From NCBI RefSeq assembly GCF_036880985.1, contig NZ_JBAJNO010000008.1, forward strand, positions 1,240,001-1,304,000: a stretch of DNA of 64,000 nucleotides, given 5' to 3'. This stretch comes from Limibacter armeniacum (GTDB taxonomy: Bacteria; Bacteroidota; Bacteroidia; Cytophagales; Flammeovirgaceae). The position numbers and the translations under genes are program-made. Within the stretch, counting starts at the first letter, position 1; each line of letters begins with the position of its first letter. Below, one piece after another: positions 57,735 through 64,000 of the stretch. The notes below the pieces were generated by a model. The model did no database searches, was not told where the DNA came from, and saw only the letters and a program-made list of their open reading frames with translations.

Positions 57735-59273
57735 GTGAATATGGAAATGGCAGGATGGATATGCATACTTGGCTACATGGCTGTGCTCATGTTTTTTGTA
57801 ATCAGAGGAGCTCGTAAAACGACTTCCATGACAGATTTTGCTGTAGGCAGCATGATTTTTTCTCCTACTGCGGTTGGACTTTCATTGGCAGCATCCATTA
57901 CCAGTGCGGCAACCTTTATCATCAATCCAGGCTTTGTAGCCTACTACGGAATTAGCGGGGTGATTTCAATGGCTCTGGCGCTACCGTTTGGCGCACTGCT
58001 TTCTTTGGTCGTGCTGACAAAAGGTTTCCGTAAGGCAGGTGTCAAGATGAAATCACTGACCATTGCCCAATGGATAGGAGAGCGATACAAAAGTAAGCGC
58101 TATGCCACGTTCTTTGCTTTCCTATCTATGTTGCTGATTACATTCGTGGTGCTGATTTGCGTGGGACTAACCAAAGTCATCGCCAGTACGCTACAACTGG
58201 ATGAATTATCCGTACTGATCAGTATTGTAGTATTTGTATTCGGTTATGTGATGTTTGGCGGGGCTAATTCAATGGTTTATACCAATATGGTACAGGCAAT
58301 CCTGATGATTGTGGTGGCTGTGGTATTAATAGCTTCCGGTTATGAATACTTCTTTAGCGAAGGAGGAATTTTAGGAAAACTGAAAGAAATAGATGTACAG
58401 CTTGCCGAGCCTCTGAACCCATCCAGCCCGTTATTCAGAGATTATTTTGAGATCATATTCTGTCAGGTCGTTGTGGGTATTGCAGTGGTTTGTCAGCCAC
58501 ATATTATAACCAAGTCATTGTTGCTGAAGAAGGAAAGCGATGTAAATAAATACCTGTTGACAGGGGTGGTAACGGAGATCTTGTTCTTCAGCGTAGTGAT
58601 TGCAGGGCTTTATGCCAGAATAGCTTTCCCTGACCTGACTTTGGATGGACAAGCCATTCCATTGGATGGCGTACTGACAACTTATGTGGTGACCATCTTA
58701 CCTGTATCTGTAGGGTTACTGGTGGTGTTGGGATTGATTTCGGCAGGGCTTTCCACCTTGGAAGGACTAATCCAGACTGTTTCCTCAACCATAACCCAAG
58801 ATATATTGAATCCAATGATGGGGGAGAAATTCAGGAAGAATGAGAAAAAGCAGATTATGACCAATAGACTGGTGATTGTAGGGTTGGGCGTATTGTCAAT
58901 TTTCCTCTCCTATGAGCAGCTGGTTAACCCGAACCTGAGTGTGGGCATCTTTGCACAGAATGGCGTTTACGCCTACTTCTCTGCAGCCTTTATTCCGGTG
59001 CTTTTCGGACTGTTCCTGCCGAAGGTAAGGACGGTGGTTCCAGTAATAAGTTCGCTGACAGCATTGGTGGTACACTTTGGAGTGTACTACGGAGGAATTA
59101 CACCTTATATGCAAGGAGCAATCAGGAATCCGGGTATTGCGGCTGCATTGGCTATTCTGTCAGCCTTATTGGTAGCTGTGGTAGTCCACTTCTCGTTAGG
59201 TGCTAAAGAAAAAGAAGCTGAAACCATTGAGGAAACAAACTCAGCACAACTAAAAGAAACCCAATTGAACTAA
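57735..59273 (+). CDS. sodium:solute symporter (SSS family)
   Basis: A 512-residue membrane protein with about 13 transmembrane helices. The start is GTG at 57735 or ATG at 57741. 'TTSMTDFAVGSMIFSPTAVGLSLAAS' and 'SAATFIINPGFVAYYGISG' are SSS signatures; 'LGLISAGLSTLEGLIQTVSSTITQD' is the typical helix with the Na+-site serine. Substrates of this family are small organic acids, sugars or nucleosides and cannot be told here. It is the first gene of an operon of at least five genes, just downstream of the LytTR sites. Confidence 0.9.
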   Translation: MNMEMAGWICILGYMAVLMFFVIRGARKTTSMTDFAVGSMIFSPTAVGLSLAASITSAATFIINPGFVAYYGISGVISMALALPFGALLSLVVLTKGFRKAGVKMKSLTIAQWIGERYKSKRYATFFAFLSMLLITFVVLICVGLTKVIASTLQLDELSVLISIVVFVFGYVMFGGANSMVYTNMVQAILMIVVAVVLIASGYEYFFSEGGILGKLKEIDVQLAEPLNPSSPLFRDYFEIIFCQVVVGIAVVCQPHIITKSLLLKKESDVNKYLLTGVVTEILFFSVVIAGLYARIAFPDLTLDGQAIPLDGVLTTYVVTILPVSVGLLVVLGLISAGLSTLEGLIQTVSSTITQDILNPMMGEKFRKNEKKQIMTNRLVIVGLGVLSIFLSYEQLVNPNLSVGIFAQNGVYAYFSAAFIPVLFGLFLPKVRTVVPVISSLTALVVHFGVYYGGITPYMQGAIRNPGIAAALAILSALLVAVVVHFSLGAKEKEAETIEETNSAQLKETQLN

Positions 59274-59291
59274 CTAAAACCAATTCAACAC

Positions 59292-60278
59292 ATGAAAACG
59301 AAAGGTTATTGGATGATTCTGCTGACACTGTTGTGGATGGGCGCTTGCCAATCCGAAACACAACAGCAACAGTCAGAAAAGCTTGAAGCTAACACTGAAA
59401 TTTCAGCACCTGATTTTTCATCAAAATTTACCATCAAGCATATTAATCTTCCTTCGGGAAATGAGTTGGCGTATGTAGATGAAGGTACTGGCAGTACCAC
59501 TTTGCTGATGATACATGGCTTGGGAGGTAACCTGAAACATTGGGAAACCAATATCAAAAGCTTGAAGGAAAACTTCCGTTGTATCGCTATTGACTTGCCT
59601 GGTTATGGCAACTCACCTTTTGTGGAAAGTGAAGCAAATGCAGTGACTTTCTATGCAGACCTGATCAATGAATTAAAGCAGGAACTGGGGCTTGAAAATA
59701 CAGTGATAATCGGTCACTCGATGGGAGGACAGGTAGCAATCCATTCGGTACTGAATGCACCTGAAAACTTCCAGAAAATGGTACTGGTTTCACCTGCGGG
59801 TTTGGAGACTTTCTCTTCTGTAGAAGCGATGGGCATAAAAAGTTTTGCAACGGCTGCTTACTATCAGCAGCAAGGTGAAAAGGATATTAAAACAGCTTTT
59901 GCCTTGAACTTCCATCAGCAACCTGAAGTTGCTGAGTCGTGGATTGCAGAAAGAATAGCGATGAAAGAGGAAGAAGGTTTTGACGCATACTGCAAGACAG
60001 TTGAGAGAGGAGTTACCGGTATGTTAGAAGCTCCTGTGGCTGAAAGACTGGCAGAACTGAAAGTACCTGTATTGGTAACTTTTGGTCAGGATGACAAGCT
60101 AATTCCTAACCGAATATTGCATAAGGACATGACCGTACAGCAGGTTGCTGAAAAAGCGTCTGCGATACCAAACCACCAGATTGAACTGATACCTGAGGTT
60201 GGGCATATGCCACATGTAGAAAAGCCACAGGTATTTGAAGAACTACTAAAGCATTTTCTCGAAAGCGCTGAAATCTAG
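59292..60278 (+). CDS. exported alpha/beta hydrolase, lipoprotein
   Basis: A 328-residue enzyme with lipobox MGAC (Cys about 19) after a hydrophobic signal, so it is probably anchored in a membrane on the periplasmic or outer side. The fold begins 'ELAYVDEGTGSTTLLMIHGLGGNLKHWETN' (oxyanion HG), the nucleophile is in 'IIGHSMGGQVAIH' (Ser about 143), Asp in 'FGQDDKLIPN' and His in 'EVGHMPHVEKP'. A lipase, esterase or lactonase is likely. It is 18 bases after the symporter gene. Confidence 0.9.
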   Translation: MKTKGYWMILLTLLWMGACQSETQQQQSEKLEANTEISAPDFSSKFTIKHINLPSGNELAYVDEGTGSTTLLMIHGLGGNLKHWETNIKSLKENFRCIAIDLPGYGNSPFVESEANAVTFYADLINELKQELGLENTVIIGHSMGGQVAIHSVLNAPENFQKMVLVSPAGLETFSSVEAMGIKSFATAAYYQQQGEKDIKTAFALNFHQQPEVAESWIAERIAMKEEEGFDAYCKTVERGVTGMLEAPVAERLAELKVPVLVTFGQDDKLIPNRILHKDMTVQQVAEKASAIPNHQIELIPEVGHMPHVEKPQVFEELLKHFLESAEI

Positions 60279-60335
60279 GCTTTCGGACCAATAAATGACA
60301 AACCCAATTGCACAAATAAACACTTACAAAAAAGA

Positions 60336-62801
60336 ATGAAAATGAAGAAGCTACTATCTACACTCTTGCTGCTGTGCATGACGGCATTGGCTGTTATGGC
60401 ACAGGACAAAGCATCTCTTAAAGGCGCTATCAAGGATAAGCTGTCGGGACAGCCACTGATTGGGGCGACAGTAATGTTAAATGAAATCAACAAGGGAACA
60501 GTTACCAATAGCAGTGGTATGTTCCAGTTGGCAGAGCTTCCGGCAGGAGACTACACCCTGAATGTGAGTTTTGTAGGTTTTGAAACCATTTCACAGAAAG
60601 TAAGCCTGAAGGCTGGTGAAGTGAAAACATTGGACTTTGGTCTGAGTGAGTCAGCGCTGATGAGTGACGAAGTGGTTATCTCAGGTACAAGAAAAGCTGA
60701 AAAAATTACAGAGACACCTGCAACCATCGAAGTAATTGGTGCTGAGCAGTTGGCAGAGTTGCCATCTTTTAACCCTGGTGAATTGCTTGCCCGCCAAAAA
60801 GGGGTAGACTACTTCCGTGCGGGTGTTGTCGGTACTGGTATCAACGTTCGTGGATTCAACAGTAACTTCAATGCCAAAAACCTTCAGGTGACAGATGGCA
60901 GATTCTCTTCACTGATTGCAACAGGTCTACCTCTAGGCCCATTGAATACAGTAGTGAAGGAAGATATTGAAAGAATGGAATTGGTATTGGGACCAAATGC
61001 GGCGCTCTTCGGTCCGAATGCTCACAACGGCTTGATCAACACGATTACCAAAGACCCTAGAAAACACGAGGGAACAACGATTGCGATCAATGCAGGAAAC
61101 CAGAAAATGTTCTCCACAAGATTGCGCCATGCTGAAAAGGTAAGTGACAAGTTTGCTTACAAGGTGACTGGTGAGTACTCAAGAGGTGAAGAGTTTGAGT
61201 ATATTGACTCTGTATACTTGGCACCGAATAACCCAGTTGAAGAGCTTGACCTAGACCGTGACTTTGAGTTTTTCCGTGGAGAAGCAGCTATGATCTACTC
61301 ACCTGTTGAGGACATGGATATTACAATGGCATACGGAGGAAGTAACAGTACTTATCTGGCTCCTACCAACGTAGGTCGTAACCAAATTGTGGACTGGCAA
61401 GTGCATTACCTACAAGGTAAATTCTCCTACAAAGGTTTCTTCGCACAAATCTACCATACGATCAGTAAGACTCAAGATACATATTCCATCAGTGATTATA
61501 CCAAACAGTATTATGGAGCGATCGGAGCAGGTATGAATGAGCAGGAAGCAAGAGTTTATGCCAAAGACCCATCAAGAGGAGCTTTGTTCATTGATGACTC
61601 AAAACGTTGGAATGCTGAAATGCAATACAGCAAAAACCTGTTCGGAGTAGACGTTACAGTAGGTGCTCAATGGCAGCGTGATATGGCTAACTCACACGGT
61701 ACTTACCTGTTGGACAAGAATGAAAAAGACTATATCACAATTGATCAGATTGGCGCTTATGCACAAGCAGAAAAGAAATTTGCAGGAGGGTTGAAACTGG
61801 TGGGGGCCTTGAGAGCAGATAATCACGAAGTATATGGCTTTAACCTGTTGCCTAAGGTGGGTGCAGTTCAGACAATTGGCGATCACAACTTCCGCTTGAC
61901 TTATGGTAAAGGTATTGCAGCACCAACCATCCTGAACATGTATGGTAACCTGTTTGGTGGTCTGATATTGGGTAATGCCGAAGGATTTACAATGGTACCA
62001 GGTGAAGATGGCAGTGTTCAGACAATCGAGAAACAAAGAGTGGAGCAACTTCAAACAATTGAATTGGGCTACAAAGGTCAGCCAGTGAAAAGCAAGCTGT
62101 TTATCGATGCCAATGCTTATTACAATATCTCAAAAGACTTCTTAAGCCCTGTAACAGTAATCGGTGTAGCTGACAAGATGGGTGATCAGAAAGTGACGGA
62201 TGTACAGTCAAACCCTGCTTTGGGAGGATTGGTTGCTACTTATGTCAACTTTGGTGAGTTCAATACTTACGGTGCTGATTTGGGTATCAACTATTACTTC
62301 AGTGATCAGCTGAGTGCTACGCTGAATTACTCATACTTCGGGTATAAAATTGATGAGAACAATCTAGAAAATGACTTCAATAAAGACGGTGTAGTAAACA
62401 AGCTGGACCTATTAGTGAATGCACCTAAAAACAAGGCTTCACTAGGTTTGAACTATAGTGGTAGCAAGTTCTTCGGATCGGTATTCACTCGTTGGGTAGA
62501 GAAATATGATTACTTCTCAAGCTACCAGATTGCAGCTGAAACACAGGATCTGGTTTACCGTGGCGTACCAGTAGTAGAAAATGCAAGAAGTGCCAACGCC
62601 TTCAACTACGGTCCACTTGGTGGGTTTGTAACGATGGATGTTAGCTTAGGTTACCACATCAACGAGATCTTCACAGTATCAGGTATGGTGACAAATGTGT
62701 TTGATCAGGAGTTGAGAGAGTTTACAGCAGCTCCTCCAACAGGTAGACTGATGTCACTGGAGTTGAAAGTGAATTTGCCTTCTTTCACAAAAGCAGATTA
62801 G
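60336..62801 (+). CDS. TonB-dependent outer-membrane receptor
   Basis: An 821-residue outer-membrane transporter. Signal peptide (about 1-22, ending MAQ), carboxypeptidase-regulatory-like domain (about 25-105, 'IKDKLSGQPLIGATVMLNEI'), plug domain (about 110-250, 'ETPATIEVIGAEQLAELPSF', 'NVRGFN'), then a 22-strand barrel ending in LELKVNLPSF-type residues. It has no SusD partner in the operon, unlike polysaccharide loci, so a small or hydrophobic ligand is more likely. It is 57 bases after the hydrolase gene. Confidence 0.9.
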   Translation: MKMKKLLSTLLLLCMTALAVMAQDKASLKGAIKDKLSGQPLIGATVMLNEINKGTVTNSSGMFQLAELPAGDYTLNVSFVGFETISQKVSLKAGEVKTLDFGLSESALMSDEVVISGTRKAEKITETPATIEVIGAEQLAELPSFNPGELLARQKGVDYFRAGVVGTGINVRGFNSNFNAKNLQVTDGRFSSLIATGLPLGPLNTVVKEDIERMELVLGPNAALFGPNAHNGLINTITKDPRKHEGTTIAINAGNQKMFSTRLRHAEKVSDKFAYKVTGEYSRGEEFEYIDSVYLAPNNPVEELDLDRDFEFFRGEAAMIYSPVEDMDITMAYGGSNSTYLAPTNVGRNQIVDWQVHYLQGKFSYKGFFAQIYHTISKTQDTYSISDYTKQYYGAIGAGMNEQEARVYAKDPSRGALFIDDSKRWNAEMQYSKNLFGVDVTVGAQWQRDMANSHGTYLLDKNEKDYITIDQIGAYAQAEKKFAGGLKLVGALRADNHEVYGFNLLPKVGAVQTIGDHNFRLTYGKGIAAPTILNMYGNLFGGLILGNAEGFTMVPGEDGSVQTIEKQRVEQLQTIELGYKGQPVKSKLFIDANAYYNISKDFLSPVTVIGVADKMGDQKVTDVQSNPALGGLVATYVNFGEFNTYGADLGINYYFSDQLSATLNYSYFGYKIDENNLENDFNKDGVVNKLDLLVNAPKNKASLGLNYSGSKFFGSVFTRWVEKYDYFSSYQIAAETQDLVYRGVPVVENARSANAFNYGPLGGFVTMDVSLGYHINEIFTVSGMVTNVFDQELREFTAAPPTGRLMSLELKVNLPSFTKAD

Positions 62802-62824
62802 TAGTAATAAATAAACCATCGAGG

Positions 62825-62853
62825 GGTGAGGCTGCAATGCCTCATTCCTTCAT
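62825..62853 (+). terminator. weak hairpin between the receptor and the SDR gene
   Basis: GGTGAGGC TGCAAT GCCTCATT, a stem of 8 to 9 bp followed by only a short T-rich stretch (TTCATTTT). It may reduce rather than stop transcription into the last operon genes. Confidence 0.4.
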
Positions 62854-62870
62854 TTTAACCGAATAAAAAA

Positions 62871-63614
62871 ATGAAACGACTAGCAGGAAAAACAGCAATC
62901 ATCACAGGTGGTGCAGCAGGTATTGGCAAGACAGCGAGTTTGATGTTTGCCCGTGAAGGAGCTTCCGTAGCCATTTGGGACTTGAATGAGGAAAAGGGAC
63001 TGGAGACGGTTCAGATGATTGAGGAGACAGGTGGAAGAGCGATGTTCCAAAAAGTGAATACCGCTGACTATAACAGTGTACAGTCCGCTGTAAGCAAAGT
63101 GATCCAAGAGTATGACCAGATTGACATTCTGGTAAACAATGCAGGCATCACAAGAGATGCATCACTGAAGAAAATGACACCTGACCAATGGCAGCAGGTA
63201 ATTGATGTAAACCTGACAGGCGTATTTAACTGTACAAAACTGGTGGCAGACCATATGGTCGAAAAAGGTAAGGGACGTATTATCAGTACTTCTTCAGTGG
63301 TAGGTCTGTACGGAAACTTTGGACAAACCAACTATGTGGCGACCAAGTCTGGTGTAATTGGTATGACCAAGGTTTGGGCTCGTGAACTGGGACGTAAAGG
63401 GATCACCTGTAATGCAGTTGCTCCTGGGTTTATCGAGACGGAGATGACCAAACAGATTCCTGAAAACGTGATTGATGGCATCAAGGCAAAAATCCCAATG
63501 GGACATATGGGTAAGCCTGAAGACATTGCAAATGCCTATTTATTCCTGGCTTCTGATGAGGCTAAATATATCAATGGTACTGTCCTAAGCGTGGATGGCG
63601 GTATGGTTGGCTAA
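62871..63614 (+). CDS. short-chain dehydrogenase/reductase, FabG-like
   Basis: A 247-residue NAD(P)-dependent enzyme. The cofactor motif TGGAAGIGK is at 12-20, 'NNAG' at 89-92 and the catalytic set Ser141/142, Tyr155 and Lys159 in 'STSSVVGLYGNFGQTNYVATK'. The end 'INGTVLSVDGGMVG' is typical of FabG/PhbB-type reductases that act on 3-oxoacyl groups. D36/L38 near the strand-2 end (WDLNEE) suggests NAD(H) preference. It is followed by a KAS III gene, which fits acyl-chain metabolism. Confidence 0.9.
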   Translation: MKRLAGKTAIITGGAAGIGKTASLMFAREGASVAIWDLNEEKGLETVQMIEETGGRAMFQKVNTADYNSVQSAVSKVIQEYDQIDILVNNAGITRDASLKKMTPDQWQQVIDVNLTGVFNCTKLVADHMVEKGKGRIISTSSVVGLYGNFGQTNYVATKSGVIGMTKVWARELGRKGITCNAVAPGFIETEMTKQIPENVIDGIKAKIPMGHMGKPEDIANAYLFLASDEAKYINGTVLSVDGGMVG

Positions 63615-63626
63615 TGACCAAGATCA

Positions 63627-63660
63627 GGCACGGTTCGCCGTGTCTTCCCTTTATTTTTTC
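63627..63660 (+). terminator. hairpin after the SDR gene
   Basis: GGCACGG TTCG CCGTGTC with a TTCG loop and a T-rich run (TTATTTTTT). It may end or attenuate the operon before the KAS III gene. Confidence 0.55.
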
Positions 63661-63756
63661 AGATGACTTTATTATTCGCGGACAGGATACACATGCAAGT
63701 GAAAAATCTATTGTCTAGCATCTGGTATCTAACATCTTATATTTTACTTCTACAAA

Positions 63757-64000
63757 ATGAGAAATGCAATCATACTATCCTCAGGTATGTATGTGCCTGA
63801 GCAAATTGTGTCCAATCAATACTTCAATGACTTACTGGGAGAGGATGTCGATACATGGCTAAGAGAAAATGTACAGATTCACGAAAGACGCTGGTGTACA
63901 AAAGAGGAGTCTGTCGCAGACCTTTGTGTCAAGGCAGCCGAGCAGATTCTGGAAAGAGCCAATGTAAAAGCAGAAGAATTGGATCTGCTGATTATCGCAA
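63757..64000 (+). CDS. beta-ketoacyl-ACP synthase III (FabH-like), N-terminal part
   Basis: An ATG at 63757 opens a frame to the window end (81 codons): MRNAIILSSGMYVPEQIVSN, then 'DTWLRENVQIHERRW', 'ESVADLCVKAAEQILERANV' and 'ELDLLIIA', the typical first third of FabH/KAS III proteins (start 'G.Y.P...v.N', 'w...r.GI.eR'). The Cys-His-Asn catalytic residues lie beyond the window. It could act on fatty acids or on a dedicated acyl product together with the SDR enzyme before it. Confidence 0.85.
   Translation, partial: MRNAIILSSGMYVPEQIVSNQYFNDLLGEDVDTWLRENVQIHERRWCTKEESVADLCVKAAEQILERANVKAEELDLLIIA

Overview
The window is a piece of a Bacteroidota chromosome, most likely a marine member of the Cytophagia. 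The support is a TonB-dependent receptor, a histidine kinase with a 7TMR-DISM sensor paired with a LytTR regulator, many lipobox lipoproteins and small outer-membrane barrels, TTTG-type promoter elements, and few Shine-Dalgarno sites. No rRNA, tRNA or CRISPR array was seen.

Positions 1 to 26586 are the right-hand part of a GC-rich Mu-like transposable prophage; its left end lies outside the window. On the + strand come the end of the MuA-type transposase, the MuB ATPase, Gam, a GemA-like protein and a run of small early genes (1-4978). Next is a block on the - strand (5448-13577): small and large terminase, a gp36-like protein, a portal fused to a MuF-type head protein, the tape measure, the gpG-like morphogenesis protein and a probable tail terminator. 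The + strand then carries protease/scaffold, capsid, sheath, tube, a tail assembly chaperone with a -1 frameshift extension, baseplate hub, spike, wedge, lysis-type genes, J-like protein and two tail fibres (13744-26477). The phage has a contractile tail. Its right end can be placed at 26586 because host sequence restarts there inside a transglutaminase-like gene whose other part must lie beyond the unseen left end.

Positions 26792 to 36072 hold host genes on the - strand: AraC regulator, GT1 glycosyltransferase, truncated haemoglobin, OmpA-like and TPR proteins, membrane and barrel proteins, and a metallo-beta-lactamase-fold protein lacking part of its metal site. From 36326 come a methyltransferase, a large protein with a nucleoside-phosphorylase-like C-terminus, an ankyrin protein, and a copper pair (HMA protein and CopA).

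Positions 42458 to 48290 are an AT-rich array of four cassettes. Each has a start-less or very short reading frame (orphan toxin tips in two of them) followed closely by an immunity-like gene. Cassettes are separated by three copies of a roughly 600-bp spacer with two terminators and several hairpins, and each is bordered by short inverted repeats. This is the most unusual region of the window.

After an HxlR regulator, an UlaG-like hydrolase, a GNAT enzyme, a GH20 hexosaminidase and two small exported proteins, a divergent histidine kinase/LytTR regulator pair sits next to an operon: sodium symporter, lipoprotein alpha/beta hydrolase, TonB receptor, SDR reductase and a KAS III enzyme cut by the window end. 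Three LytTR-type 9-mers spaced 22 and 21 bp lie just upstream of the symporter, so the pair probably controls this uptake and metabolism operon.
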